Assembly: GCA_029098105.1 (NCBI GenBank)
Contig: JAQXNR010000034.1
Coordinates: 1 to 43,821, forward strand
Direction: 5' to 3'
Length of the DNA: 43,821 bases
From: Lachnospiraceae bacterium
GTDB taxonomy: Bacteria > Bacillota > Clostridia > Lachnospirales > Lachnospiraceae
Positions 7,739 to 16,315 of this stretch are shown piece by piece (positions within the stretch are counted from its first letter, which is position 1; the number at the start of each line of letters is the position of its first letter). The notes beneath the pieces are model-generated. The model had not been told where the DNA came from. It saw only the letters and a program-made list of their open reading frames with translations, and did not search any database. A program made the position numbers and the translations under genes.

Positions 7739-9130
7739 CTATCTGTCGTCAATTCCCACATACTCCCGTTCCTGCATAATACTCTTATACGCCGGACGCA
7801 TGATTTTATCTACATTTACCAGTTCCTCCATCCTGTGTGCACTCCAGCCCACAATTCTCGCCATAGCAAAAATGGGCGTGTACAATTCCAAAGGGATGTC
7901 TAACATACTATACACAAATCCGCTGTAAAAATCAACATTTGCACTGACTCCTTTATAAATATGACGTTTCTCTGCTATTACCTGAGGTGCCAGCCGCTCA
8001 ATCATGGAGTAAAGTGCAAAATCCTTTTCTCTGCCTTTTTCCTTTGCCAACTGCTCTACAAAAGCCTTAAACACCTGTGCCCGAGGGTCTGACAGGGAAT
8101 ATACCGCATGCCCCATGCCATAAATCAGTCCTTTATGGTCAAACTCCTTTTTATCCACCAATCGCTCCAGATAGGCTTTTACCTCATCTTCATCACTCCA
8201 GTCAGAAACCTTGCTGCGAATGTCATCCATCATTTCCACAACCTTGATGTTGGCTCCACCATGCTTTGGTCCTTTCAGAGAAGAAAGAGCAGCAGCTACA
8301 ACAGAATAGGTGTCAGAACCCGCAGAGGTAACCACCCGTGTCGTAAAGGTAGAATTGTTTCCACCGCCATGCTCCATGTGAAGCACCAGAGCAATGTCCA
8401 GTACCTTCGCCTCCAAAGGACTATACTTTTTATCCGGACGCAGCATCAGCAAAATATTTTCTGCGGTAGACAATCCCGGTTCCGGACGGTGAATATAGAA
8501 ACTCTCATCCTGTTCATAATGATTGTAAGCGTGGTATCCATACACTGCCAGCATGGGCAGTTCACTAATCAAAGAAATGCACTGTCGAAGCACATTTTCC
8601 AGAGAATTGTCGCTGAGATTTTCATCATAAGAACCCAGTGTCAGTACACTCCGGGTTATGGAATTCATTAAGTCCTTGCTGGGTGCCTTCATAATGACAT
8701 CCCGGGTAAAATTGGTAGGAAGGGTGCGGCTTGCTGCTAATACCTCCACAAAATTTTTCAATTCTTCCCGGCTAGGTAATTCTCCAAACAAAAGCAAATA
8801 GGCAATTTCCTCAAAACCATAACGTTTACCGGAAAATCCCCGCACCAGTTCCATCACATCGTAACCCCGGTACCACAATTTTCCGTCACAGGGCACCTTT
8901 TTTCCATTCTCCATTGTAAAGGCTTCAATCCGGGAAATATTTGTGAGACCGGAGAGTACGCCATTTCCGTTTTTATCCCGCAATCCCCGTTTCACTCCAT
9001 ACTCTTCAAATAATTCCGGCGTAATGTAATCTCTTTTTCTACAAATGTCGGTATACTTTTTACATAACTCCTGTTGGCGCTGATCTAAATATTCGCTTTC
9101 CTGCAATTCTGATTTCTGTCTTTCTTCCAT
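7739..9130 (-). CDS. Citrate synthase
   Basis: 463 residues from the ATG at 9130, which has GGAGG 7 bases upstream; the in-frame ATG at 9136 is too close to that site. Catalytic and binding residues are visible: His254 in EHGGGNNS, KHGG (His290), His341 in GMGHAVYS with the following DPRA, and Asp400 in VDFYSG. The chain has an N-terminal extension of ~60 residues compared with the short bacterial type I enzymes, a form common in Clostridia. It condenses acetyl-CoA and oxaloacetate. The product could be (Si)- or (Re)-citrate by family; this fold is the (Si)-type. Its place between a MarR regulator and a cell-wall deacetylase is unusual. Confidence 0.93.
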   Translation of the reverse strand: MEERQKSELQESEYLDQRQQELCKKYTDICRKRDYITPELFEEYGVKRGLRDKNGNGVLSGLTNISRIEAFTMENGKKVPCDGKLWYRGYDVMELVRGFSGKRYGFEEIAYLLLFGELPSREELKNFVEVLAASRTLPTNFTRDVIMKAPSKDLMNSITRSVLTLGSYDENLSDNSLENVLRQCISLISELPMLAVYGYHAYNHYEQDESFYIHRPEPGLSTAENILLMLRPDKKYSPLEAKVLDIALVLHMEHGGGNNSTFTTRVVTSAGSDTYSVVAAALSSLKGPKHGGANIKVVEMMDDIRSKVSDWSDEDEVKAYLERLVDKKEFDHKGLIYGMGHAVYSLSDPRAQVFKAFVEQLAKEKGREKDFALYSMIERLAPQVIAEKRHIYKGVSANVDFYSGFVYSMLDIPLELYTPIFAMARIVGWSAHRMEELVNVDKIMRPAYKSIMQEREYVGIDDR

Positions 9131-9149
9131 GTCCATTCCTCCATTTATT

Positions 9150-9584
9150 TTATTTTCTCAACTCCATGCTGATGTTTGTTTTCATTTTCACTGCCACCTG
9201 CAACAGAACTTCTTTTTCCTCCCGGGTCACTCCCTTATAAAGAATATGCGAAACATTGTTCTTACACCGGGCAATCTCCCGCACCAGGGACTTCCCTTTC
9301 TCCGTGATTTCCAAATGTGTCAGACGGTAATCTTCCTGCGACTTGGTCACATTCAGGTAACCCCCTTCCCGCAAATGTTCGATAGATTTCGATACATGCG
9401 CTTTCGACACATTCCAGTTATCTACAATCTCCTTCGCCACTCGCAGAGCACTGGACTTTCCAAGAAAATATAAGATTTCCAGTTCAATCTGACGCAGCGA
9501 GTACTTCTTCATCAATTCCTCATACTGCAATTCACATAGTTTTTTCATCTGTTGCCCCATAAACAAAGACTCAAATTCATCCAT
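9150..9584 (-). CDS. MarR family transcriptional regulator
   Basis: 144 residues with the winged helix-turn-helix at about residues 30-105: recognition region around NWNVSKAHVSKSIEHLREGGYL, wing with the charged turn SQEDYRLTHLEITEKG. It is the first gene of an operon with citrate synthase (stop-to-start gap 19 bases). The promoter upstream carries three tandem 14-bp palindromes between the -10 box and the gene, so autorepression is likely. Ligand unknown. Ribosome binding site GGTGG about 9 bases before the ATG. Confidence 0.88.
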   Translation of the reverse strand: MDEFESLFMGQQMKKLCELQYEELMKKYSLRQIELEILYFLGKSSALRVAKEIVDNWNVSKAHVSKSIEHLREGGYLNVTKSQEDYRLTHLEITEKGKSLVREIARCKNNVSHILYKGVTREEKEVLLQVAVKMKTNISMELRK

Positions 9585-9603
9585 TTGTATCCACCGCCTA
9601 TCT

Positions 9604-9647
9604 GTTCATTTGCGAACTGTTCATTAGTGAACTGTTTGTTTGTGAAC
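9604..9647. promoter_or_regulatory. Three tandem operator palindromes for the MarR regulator
   Basis: Three 14-bp near-palindromes repeat with a 15-bp period: GTTCATTTGCGAAC (9604), GTTCATTAGTGAAC (9619) and GTTTGTTTGTGAAC (9634). They fill the leader from just after the -10 box to the ribosome binding site region, so bound protein would block transcription start or early elongation. Assignment to the adjacent MarR protein is inferred from position. Confidence 0.75.
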
Positions 9648-9648
9648 T

Positions 9649-9677
9649 AATTTACCACGGCTTTTCTTTTTTGTCAA
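9649..9677 (-). promoter_or_regulatory. Promoter of the marR-citrate synthase operon
   Basis: Minus-strand TTGACA (9672-9677) and TAAATT (9649-9654) with exactly 17 bases between. The first operator palindrome lies one base after the -10 box. Confidence 0.8.
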
Positions 9678-9681
9678 GAAA

Positions 9682-9731
9682 AAGGCTTTTTATTCTGGAC
9701 GAATTTTTCATCCCAAACAAAAAGCCTTAAT
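9682..9731 (-). terminator. Terminator after the PEBP lipoprotein gene
   Basis: AAGGCTTTTT and AAAAAGCCTT form a 10-bp stem around a ~30-base loop, with T-rich sequence on both sides. It ends just before the -35 box of the marR promoter. Confidence 0.6.
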
Positions 9732-9768
9732 TTTTATTTTACCTATGTATTTATTTCTATCTGTGTTT

Positions 9769-10362
9769 TTATTTTCCTCTGGTCACCGTACAGTTGAGAA
9801 TACCTACACCTACAACATTACCGGATTTCCCATCTACCACATCCATGTATTCTTCAATTTCTTCCACATTTCCCCGTTTTCCTACTTTCCCCTCATACAA
9901 CTGCGGTGCCGTCTTCAAGGCATATACTGTAATCTGGTAGTGATGCGTTCCCTCCGGAGGGAATGGCCCCATATACATGGGAAGCATATGCATAGCGCCC
10001 TGTTTCATACTGGTCTCGGTCAAATCTGCTACCCGCCAATGCAAAAAATTCTGCGCATCGGCATCATACATGTAAACCGTATAACAAGTCGCATCCGACA
10101 CCATTTCCCAGGAAAGCTGGGGTGACTGGTTCTCTCCCTTCGGGGCCGCATCGGTATAACAGCATGCCGTATCCAGCACACCATCCTCTCCCACGGATTC
10201 CGAGGTTACTTTGAACGATTTTACCTTACCTGCCAGCCCGGAAACCGGATCCACTGCCCAATCCTCTCCCTTTTTCCCGGAAGTACCGGCACTACATCCA
10301 GTAAGGGATATCACCAATAGCACTAAAATGCTGGCGGTTACTAATTTCTTGCGTATCTTCAT
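9769..10362 (-). CDS. PEBP (YbhB/YbcL) family lipoprotein
   Basis: 197 residues. A lipoprotein signal peptide ends in the lipobox SLTGC with Cys23. The mature part is a phosphatidylethanolamine-binding-protein domain. Motifs seen are SPQLSW, the YDADAQNFLHW ligand-pocket segment and the GPFPPEGTHHY loop. Bacterial YbhB-type proteins have no settled function; several are annotated as kinase-inhibitor-like only by homology. It would be anchored on the outer face of the membrane. It is preceded by the spoVG terminator and followed by its own terminator, so it appears monocistronic. I do not see a convincing promoter. Confidence 0.88.
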   Translation of the reverse strand: MKIRKKLVTASILVLLVISLTGCSAGTSGKKGEDWAVDPVSGLAGKVKSFKVTSESVGEDGVLDTACCYTDAAPKGENQSPQLSWEMVSDATCYTVYMYDADAQNFLHWRVADLTETSMKQGAMHMLPMYMGPFPPEGTHHYQITVYALKTAPQLYEGKVGKRGNVEEIEEYMDVVDGKSGNVVGVGILNCTVTRGK

Positions 10363-10422
10363 ATGTTTTCCTTCTTTCCGTCAAAATTAACGTATTTTGA
10401 ACTGTAAATTTTGCATTTATCT

Positions 10423-10454
10423 AAAAAACAGGAGTTACGCGACTCCTGTTTTTT
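10423..10454. terminator. Bidirectional terminator after spoVG
   Basis: A perfect stem, AAAAAACAGGAGT with ACTCCTGTTTTTT, around TACGCG. T-runs occur on both strands; only the minus direction has a gene (spoVG) to terminate. Confidence 0.9.
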
Positions 10455-10484
10455 GTACCCGACATCTTCTTCCACACAATTTCA

Positions 10485-10775
10485 TTACCACGCCTGCGCT
10501 GTCTCTTCCTCTACCTCAGACTCCAGCATTTCCTGGTACTTGCCCAGAATCAACTGCTGAATATTCTCCCGGGTATTGGAATTAATGGGATGCGCAATGT
10601 CACGGTATTCACCATCACTGGATTTGCGACTGGGCATGGCAATAAAAAGACCTTTCTCGCCCTCAATTACCTTAATGTCATGTACCACAAATTCATCATC
10701 CAGGGTAATGGACACTACCGCCTTCATTTTCCCTTCTTTTGCAACTTTACGAATGCGAACATCTGTTATCTGCAT
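10485..10775 (-). CDS. spoVG: SpoVG, septation/sporulation RNA- or DNA-binding regulator
   Basis: 96 residues from the ATG at 10775 ([10 protein letters not shown]), with AAGGGGG 8 bases upstream. The first 80 residues match the SpoVG family closely (the core around [18 protein letters not shown] and the [12 protein letters not shown] motif). SpoVG is a small nucleic-acid-binding regulator needed for normal spore cortex formation in Bacillus and used as a pleiotropic regulator in other Firmicutes. The acidic C-terminal tail ([10 protein letters not shown]) is variable in the family. It lies 59 bases downstream of glgD with no terminator between, so read-through from the glycogen genes is likely. 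Confidence 0.95.
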   Translation of the reverse strand: MQITDVRIRKVAKEGKMKAVVSITLDDEFVVHDIKVIEGEKGLFIAMPSRKSSDGEYRDIAHPINSNTRENIQQLILGKYQEMLESEVEEETAQAW

Positions 10776-10834
10776 GTTCAAGACCCCCTTGCCTTAGGTA
10801 TATTAAAGTTGTTCTTTACATATATATCTTCATC

Positions 10835-11959
10835 CTACAAAATATAACGCGAATTCTTTTCGACTACGATTTTAATTTTACCATTTTCACCAATATGTGT
10901 AGAATTGGCACGAATCGTATCCCTGCTTTCCACAATACAATTCTCAATGTGAACATTATCGCCAATATATACATCATTGAGAATAATAGAATTCTTAATG
11001 ACACAATTATTTCCCACAAAGACCTCCTTAAACAAAACAGAGTTCTCTACGGTTCCGTTAATGATGCAGCCAGATGAAATCAGGCTGTTTTTCACCTCAG
11101 AACCTTTGTTGTACTTAGCTGGTGGAAGGTCATCCACCTTGGAATAAATGTCCGGATACTGCTTAAAGAAATAATTGCGGATATCCTTATTGAGGAAATC
11201 CATATTGGTTTTATAGTAAGCATCCACATCGCTGATGTTACTCCAATAAGAGTCCATCATATATGCATATATCTTCTTTACATTCTTATGGCGGATTAAA
11301 ATGTCTTTGACAAAATCGGTCCGCTCTTCCTTAGCGCAGTTTTCCAGCAATTCAATCAACTGTCTGCGACGCACAACATACACACCGATGGAAGCAATCG
11401 TGGAATCCGCTACCAGCGGTTTTTCCTCAAACTCCCGGATTCTTCCATCCTCTGCAGTTTTAACGACACCGAACCGTTCCAATTGGTCCGGCTCCTTTGT
11501 CAGGTCTTTACAAACCACGGTAATATCTGCACCCTTCTCAATATGGTATTCCAACACCTTATTGTAATCAATCTTATAAATACCATCTCCGGAAGCAATA
11601 ACCACATAGGGTTCATGGCTTTCCTTAAGGAAATTCAGATTCTGGTACAATGCATCTGCCGTTCCCTGATACCAATAACTATTGGTACTGGTAATCGTAG
11701 GAGTAAAAACAAATAAGCCACCCTGCTTACGTCCAAAATCCCACCATTTACTGGAACTTAAATGCTCGTTCAAGGAACGGGAATTGTACTGGGTAAATAC
11801 CGCTACTTTCTGAATATGGGAATTCGTCATATTACTCAAAGCAAAATCAATGCTCCGGTAACTGCCTGCCACCGGCATTGCGGCAATCGCTCTCTTGTTG
11901 GAAAGCTCCCTCATGCGGTTGCTGTTACCTCCCGCCAGAATAATACCTATCGCTCTCAT
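10835..11959 (-). CDS. glgD: GlgD, regulatory subunit of glucose-1-phosphate adenylyltransferase
   Basis: 374 residues. The N-terminal nucleotidyltransferase domain begins [13 protein letters not shown], and the C-terminal left-handed beta-helix shows hexapeptide repeats (around [18 protein letters not shown]). It is shorter and more divergent than GlgC and has the GlgD-type opening. In Firmicutes GlgD pairs with GlgC and modifies its activity; GlgD alone is reported nearly inactive. It overlaps glgC by four bases (ATGA). Confidence 0.93.
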   Translation of the reverse strand: MRAIGIILAGGNSNRMRELSNKRAIAAMPVAGSYRSIDFALSNMTNSHIQKVAVFTQYNSRSLNEHLSSSKWWDFGRKQGGLFVFTPTITSTNSYWYQGTADALYQNLNFLKESHEPYVVIASGDGIYKIDYNKVLEYHIEKGADITVVCKDLTKEPDQLERFGVVKTAEDGRIREFEEKPLVADSTIASIGVYVVRRRQLIELLENCAKEERTDFVKDILIRHKNVKKIYAYMMDSYWSNISDVDAYYKTNMDFLNKDIRNYFFKQYPDIYSKVDDLPPAKYNKGSEVKNSLISSGCIINGTVENSVLFKEVFVGNNCVIKNSIILNDVYIGDNVHIENCIVESRDTIRANSTHIGENGKIKIVVEKNSRYIL

Positions 11960-13230
11960 GACAATTCACCTACCTTTATTAACGTCTCTCCACTTGCCAG
12001 TTTGCCATCCGTATAATCCTCTGGCTTTGTCACACCAAAAATGGCAGTGTTTTTACCAATCTGTACCCCTTGTGGAATTACAGAATGCTCTCCTATCGTC
12101 GCAAGTCCACCTGCATAAATATGCGGAGCCACCTTATTCGGCTGCTCGTCAAACGTACCCAGAACCACATAATCTCCCAGTTCCACATACTCTGAAATAA
12201 TCGCCTTGTTGACTTCACATCCCTTGCCAATGGTTGTACCGTTCATAATAATGGAATCCCGTACTACGGCTCCCTCCTCAATCGTTACACCAGTACCGAT
12301 TACGGAATTGTATACCGAGCCATAAATTTCTGAGCCTTCTCCAATAATACTTCCTTCTACTTTCGTATGATCCGCTATGTACTGTGGAGGAATCACATCG
12401 CTCTTCGTATAAATCTTCCAGAACTCCTCATAGAGATTGAACTCCGGAATGATGTCGATTAATTCCATATTGGCCTCCCAATAGGAATGCAGCGTTCCCA
12501 CATCCTTCCAGTAACCCTTGTACTCGTAGGCGCAAATCTTCTTGCCATTGTTATGGCAGTAAGGAATAATATGTTTTCCAAAATCACATGCCGGCTGCTC
12601 AGAAAGTTGTTGCAAAGCATCCTTTAAGACCGGCCAGTTAAATATGTAAATACCCATAGAAGCCTTCGTACTCCGAGGATGTTCCGGTTTCTCTTCAAAC
12701 TCTGTAATCCGTCCCTCCTCGTCTGTCAATACCACTCCAAAACGGGAAGCTTCCTCTTCTGAAACATTAAAGGTAGCAAGCGTTACATCCGCATGCCTTG
12801 TCTTATGAAAGTCCAGCATAACCTCATAGTCCATCTTGTAAATATGGTCACCGGAGAGAATCAGTACATAGTCCGGGTTATAATAGTCCATATATTCCAG
12901 ATTCTGGAATATGGCATTCGCAGTTCCGGTATACCACTCACTATTGGTACTTTTCTCGTATGGTGGAAGCACAGTAACGCCACCAATGTTCCGGTCCAAA
13001 TCCCAGGGTATACCAATTCCAATATGCTGGTTTAACCGCAACGGCCGATATTGTGTAAGGACGCCCACCGTATCAATCCCGGAATTAATACAATTACTCA
13101 GCGGGAAGTCGATGATTTTATACTTGCCACCAAAAGAAACAGCCGGCTTTGCCACCTTAGAAGTCAAAACCCCCAGTCTGCTGCCTTGTCCGCCCGCTAA
13201 TAGCATCGCTATCATTTCTTTTTTAATCAT
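11956..13230 (-). CDS. glgC: GlgC, glucose-1-phosphate adenylyltransferase
   Basis: 424 residues. Nucleotide-binding motif [22 protein letters not shown] near the N-terminus, the [13 protein letters not shown]-type segment (here [13 protein letters not shown]), [10 protein letters not shown] with the catalytic Asp, and EFEEKP. The C-terminal ~110 residues are a beta-helix. It makes ADP-glucose for glycogen synthesis. It is the first gene of glgC-glgD-(spoVG). The promoter lies 33 bases upstream. Confidence 0.95.
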   Translation of the reverse strand: MIKKEMIAMLLAGGQGSRLGVLTSKVAKPAVSFGGKYKIIDFPLSNCINSGIDTVGVLTQYRPLRLNQHIGIGIPWDLDRNIGGVTVLPPYEKSTNSEWYTGTANAIFQNLEYMDYYNPDYVLILSGDHIYKMDYEVMLDFHKTRHADVTLATFNVSEEEASRFGVVLTDEEGRITEFEEKPEHPRSTKASMGIYIFNWPVLKDALQQLSEQPACDFGKHIIPYCHNNGKKICAYEYKGYWKDVGTLHSYWEANMELIDIIPEFNLYEEFWKIYTKSDVIPPQYIADHTKVEGSIIGEGSEIYGSVYNSVIGTGVTIEEGAVVRDSIIMNGTTIGKGCEVNKAIISEYVELGDYVVLGTFDEQPNKVAPHIYAGGLATIGEHSVIPQGVQIGKNTAIFGVTKPEDYTDGKLASGETLIKVGELS

Positions 13231-13262
13231 GTTGTCACCCCTTTACACGCATTATATATCTA

Positions 13263-13291
13263 AGTATATCATCCTTTTTGTAAAATGTGAA
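13263..13291 (-). promoter_or_regulatory. Promoter of glgC-glgD
   Basis: Minus-strand TTCACA (13286-13291), 17-base spacer, TATACT (13263-13268) preceded by TGA, an extended -10 arrangement. Confidence 0.65.
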
Positions 13292-13333
13292 CAAATATTT
13301 TTTATTTTTATGTAAATTTTCGTTCACCTGACC

Positions 13334-13363
13334 AAACAGAATGACTTTTAGTCATTTCTGTTT
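13334..13363. other. Hairpin between the divergent glgC and murC promoters
   Basis: AAACAGA-ATGACT and AGTCAT-T-TCTGTTT pair with a one-base bulge around TTT. It sits between two divergent promoters, so it is not a gene-end terminator in an obvious way; it may insulate the two or bind a protein. Confidence 0.45.
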
Positions 13364-13446
13364 TGAAAAATTACACAATTTCCCATTTCCGGAAAATATT
13401 TATTATTACATATAGAAATTTATGCCAAAGGTGCAGGGAAAATGCA

Positions 13447-13475
13447 TTGAACATTCCTCCTTTCTGGCGTATACT
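13447..13475 (+). promoter_or_regulatory. Promoter of murC
   Basis: TTGAAC (13447-13452), 17-base spacer, TATACT (13470-13475). Start codon about 42 bases downstream. Confidence 0.7.
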
Positions 13476-13516
13476 GTAGGTAATAAAAATTACAAAGAAA
13501 CGGAAGGATTATATTT

Positions 13517-14896
13517 ATGTACGAAATGGACTTTACCAATCCCTGTCATATTCATTTTATTGGAATTGGCGGTATCAGTATGAGCGGTCTCGCTGAGATT
13601 TTACTGGAAAAAGGATATATTGTGAGCGGTTCCGACAATCAGGAATCGGACATTGTAAATACGCTGCGCTCCCGAGGCGTTACGATTGCCATCGGGCAGA
13701 AGGCAGACAACATTACCAGAGATATTGATGTGGTATGTTACACCGCTGCCATCCACAAAGACAATCCAGAATTTGCCCAGGCGATGGCATTTCAGATTCC
13801 AATGTTGTCCCGGGCAGAACTTCTGGGACAGATTATGAAGCACTACAAACAGGCTATATGCATTTCCGGAACCCACGGCAAAACCACCACCACTTCTATG
13901 CTCAGCCACATTTTGCTAAAAGCTCATACCAACCCAACCATTAGCGTCGGCGGCATTCTGGATGCCATCGGTGGCAATATCCGGGTTGGTGGTCCTGACG
14001 TATTTTTGACAGAGGCATGTGAATACACCAACAGTTTTCTGTCCTTTTTCCCGACCATTGCCGCCATCTTAAATATAGAAGAAGACCATCTGGATTTCTT
14101 TCAGGATATTAATGACATCCGCAACAGTTTCCGTTCTTTTGCCTCTCTGATAGGAAAAGATGGGTTGTTAGTCATCAACGGCGACATTGACAAAGTTACA
14201 AAAATCACAAAGGGACTTGACTGCCGCGTAGTTACTTTTGGCACCCAGGAAAACAACGATTACACTGCGGGCAACATAGAATACGATGCCCAAGGCAACG
14301 CCCGGTACGATTTATTTTACAAAGACCAACTTGTAATGCACATTGATCTGGCAGTAAACGGCGACCACAATATTTACAATTCCATCGCCGCCATCATCAT
14401 CGCCCGGGAACTGGGTATCACCGATTCCGATATTCAGGCAGGACTGCTGTCATTCACCGGAACTAAGCGGCGGTTTGAATATAAGGGACGCATCGGCAAT
14501 GTCACCGTTATTGACGATTACGCCCACCATCCAACCGAAATTAAGGCTACGTTACACGCTGCTGCCCGATACCCCCACAGGGATACCTGGGTTGTCTTCC
14601 AGCCTCACACTTATTCCCGCACCAAGGCTTTCCTTCCCCAGTTTGCGGAAGCTTTAAGCCTGGCAGACCACGTTGTTCTGGCAGATATTTATGCTGCCCG
14701 GGAGATAGACACCGGGGAAATTTCCTCCCGGGATATTGAACAATTACTGATTGACATGAATGTAGATGTACATTATTTTCCTTCTTTTGAAGAAATTGAA
14801 AAATTTTTATTAACAAATTGCAAAGATAATGATTTGTTGATAACTATGGGGGCAGGAAACGTTGTATTAATTGGCGAAGAACTTCTCAACAAATAG
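13517..14896 (+). CDS. murC: UDP-N-acetylmuramate--L-alanine ligase
   Basis: 459 residues, the usual MurC length. The N-terminal Rossmann-like domain has HFIGIGGISMSGLAEI. The ATP-binding loop is GTHGKTTTTS (118-127). EACEY and NIEEDHLDFF are the central-domain metal and substrate motifs, and DDYAHHPTEI opens the C-terminal domain. It adds L-Ala to UDP-MurNAc, the first peptide step in cytoplasmic peptidoglycan precursor synthesis. It has its own promoter and a strong terminator, so it is probably monocistronic. GGAAGGA precedes the ATG. Confidence 0.97.
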   Translation: MYEMDFTNPCHIHFIGIGGISMSGLAEILLEKGYIVSGSDNQESDIVNTLRSRGVTIAIGQKADNITRDIDVVCYTAAIHKDNPEFAQAMAFQIPMLSRAELLGQIMKHYKQAICISGTHGKTTTTSMLSHILLKAHTNPTISVGGILDAIGGNIRVGGPDVFLTEACEYTNSFLSFFPTIAAILNIEEDHLDFFQDINDIRNSFRSFASLIGKDGLLVINGDIDKVTKITKGLDCRVVTFGTQENNDYTAGNIEYDAQGNARYDLFYKDQLVMHIDLAVNGDHNIYNSIAAIIIARELGITDSDIQAGLLSFTGTKRRFEYKGRIGNVTVIDDYAHHPTEIKATLHAAARYPHRDTWVVFQPHTYSRTKAFLPQFAEALSLADHVVLADIYAAREIDTGEISSRDIEQLLIDMNVDVHYFPSFEEIEKFLLTNCKDNDLLITMGAGNVVLIGEELLNK

Positions 14897-14915
14897 TTAT
14901 GAACATTGTCCACAT
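14897..14915 (+). repeat. DnaA-box-like direct repeat, copy 1
   Basis: 19-bp element TTATGAACATTGTCCACAT, repeated with 18 of 19 identical bases at 15058-15076. The core TTGTCCACA differs by one base from the DnaA-box consensus TTWTNCACA. Confidence 0.5.
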
Positions 14916-14956
14916 ATTTATGAACTGTATTCTTTCGTAAATATGTGGATTTTTTA
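14909..14956 (+). terminator. Rho-independent terminator of murC
   Basis: TCCACATATTTA pairs perfectly with TAAATATGTGGA, followed by TTTTTT. The stem includes part of the first DnaA-box-like repeat. Confidence 0.85.
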
Positions 14957-15057
14957 GTTTACATAACATGCCCGTGAAAATTTTAACAACTCCCACATTT
15001 CAAGGCTTATTTTTTACCTCTTGTTTACGTGTAAATTATTTGTCAATTTTATGCACA

Positions 15058-15076
15058 TTATGAACATTTTCCACAT
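15058..15076 (+). repeat. DnaA-box-like direct repeat, copy 2
   Basis: TTATGAACATTTTCCACAT. The core TTTTCCACA fits the DnaA-box consensus TTWTNCACA. It lies about 60 bases upstream of the dnaD -10 box. Confidence 0.5.
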
Positions 15077-15077
15077 T

Positions 15078-15100
15078 TTCGAAAACAACCCGTTTTCGAA
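15078..15100. promoter_or_regulatory. Inverted repeat upstream of dnaD
   Basis: TTCGAAAAC and GTTTTCGAA (9 bp) around AACCC, directly after the second DnaA-box-like repeat and upstream of the dnaD promoter. No T-run follows, so an operator is more likely than a terminator. Confidence 0.45.
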
Positions 15101-15131
15101 CAAATGTACTATTTCTTTTTGCTTTTTCCTG

Positions 15132-15140
15132 TGCTATAAT
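15132..15140 (+). promoter_or_regulatory. Extended -10 promoter of dnaD-dnaC
   Basis: TGCTATAAT is an extended -10 element. The -35 region (TTTCTT at 15112) is weak, which fits an activated or extended -10 promoter. An in-frame ATG inside it, at 15139, is therefore unlikely to be the gene start. Confidence 0.5.
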
Positions 15141-15183
15141 GTGCACACGTCAAAAAATTTCGGGATATAGAGGTGTGTTAACC

Positions 15184-16314
15184 ATGACTTCCATCAAGAT
15201 TTCTAATCAGCTTTCCACAACCTCGACGACAGTGAGTAATACCTTCATTGACCATTATATGCCCCCAGCGAATGGTGAATTTGTCAAGGTATACTTATAT
15301 TTAATTCGCATGGCGTCCTGTGGACAAGCACCAACCATTGCCGATATGGCAGATGCGTTGAATAATACCGAGTCCGACATTTTACGGGCATTAAAATATT
15401 GGCAGAAACAACAACTTCTGGTTCTCCATTGCAATGCTTTGAACGATCTGGAATTTATTGAACTGCTTCCTATTAAAGCGGAAAGTACTGAAGAACCATC
15501 CACATTCAGTATTATTTCCCGGAAGTCAAAGGAAGGTCCTTCCACCAATGCGGCAGAACCTTCTCTTGAAAATTCCAGAGAAGCAGAGAAGCGGGTCGCT
15601 GCCGTTGTTTCCATGCCCCCTAAAAAGCCGTCTTACGACATGCAGACGCTGACCCGTGCCTTTGATTCCACGGACTTGCAGCATTTGCCTTATGAGGCGG
15701 AGATTCTGTTGGGCAAAACATTGTCCTCCAAAGATCTTTCTACATTATATTACATACATGACCAGTTGGATTTTTCGGCAGATTTAATCTCCTACCTCAT
15801 TGAATACTGCGTTTCCATTAACAAGAAAAGTTTCCGGTACATGGAAAAGGTGGCATTGAATTGGCATGAACACCACATTCAGACCCGGGAGGAAGCCCGC
15901 AGCATAACAGAGAATTTTTCTAAACTGAACAGTGGAGTAAAGCGCGCTCTGGGACTTACTACATGGGGTGAGGAGGCAGGTAATTATGTACGGCTTTGGA
16001 CAACCCAGTACGGCATGAACCAGGATTTAATCATAGAAGCCTGCAACCGCTCCTACAAGCGTACTGGCGGAGAGAACAGTCTGAACTACGCCTCTGCCAT
16101 TCTGGAGAACTGGCACAAACTGGGGATTACCACATTGGAACAACTGGAACAGGCAGATGCCCAGTACCGTAAGAACCATCCCCACAAATCCACTATCAAA
16201 ACAACTACCCCTGTTAAAAATGCGTTCCACAATTTTGAACAGGGCGAGGATGTGGATTACGATGCACTGCTGCCCAAAGTAGCACAGCCACTGCCTGCAC
16301 AGAAGGAGAATTGA
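15184..16314 (+). CDS. dnaD: DnaD-like primosomal protein
   Basis: 376 residues from the ATG at 15184, with GAGGTG upstream; a longer frame from 15139 starts within the promoter. An N-terminal winged-helix part (about 10-100) has helices around GEFVKVYLYLIRM and TIADMADALNNTE. A Ser/Glu-rich linker (about 110-160) follows, then two DnaB2/DnaD C-terminal-type helical domains: about 185-260 (LSTLYYIHDQLDFSADLISYLIEYC) and about 270-345 with the YxxxIxxxW-like end (YASAILENWHKLG). Firmicute DnaD and DnaB proteins remodel DNA and help load the replicative helicase. It is followed after one base by the helicase-loader gene, as in many Clostridia. Confidence 0.9.
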   Translation: MTSIKISNQLSTTSTTVSNTFIDHYMPPANGEFVKVYLYLIRMASCGQAPTIADMADALNNTESDILRALKYWQKQQLLVLHCNALNDLEFIELLPIKAESTEEPSTFSIISRKSKEGPSTNAAEPSLENSREAEKRVAAVVSMPPKKPSYDMQTLTRAFDSTDLQHLPYEAEILLGKTLSSKDLSTLYYIHDQLDFSADLISYLIEYCVSINKKSFRYMEKVALNWHEHHIQTREEARSITENFSKLNSGVKRALGLTTWGEEAGNYVRLWTTQYGMNQDLIIEACNRSYKRTGGENSLNYASAILENWHKLGITTLEQLEQADAQYRKNHPHKSTIKTTTPVKNAFHNFEQGEDVDYDALLPKVAQPLPAQKEN

Positions 16315-16315
16315 C

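Noticed and set aside
14897-15100. Chromosomal replication origin
   Set aside because: Only two DnaA-like boxes, no dnaA/dnaN nearby and no clear AT-rich unwinding cluster beyond background.
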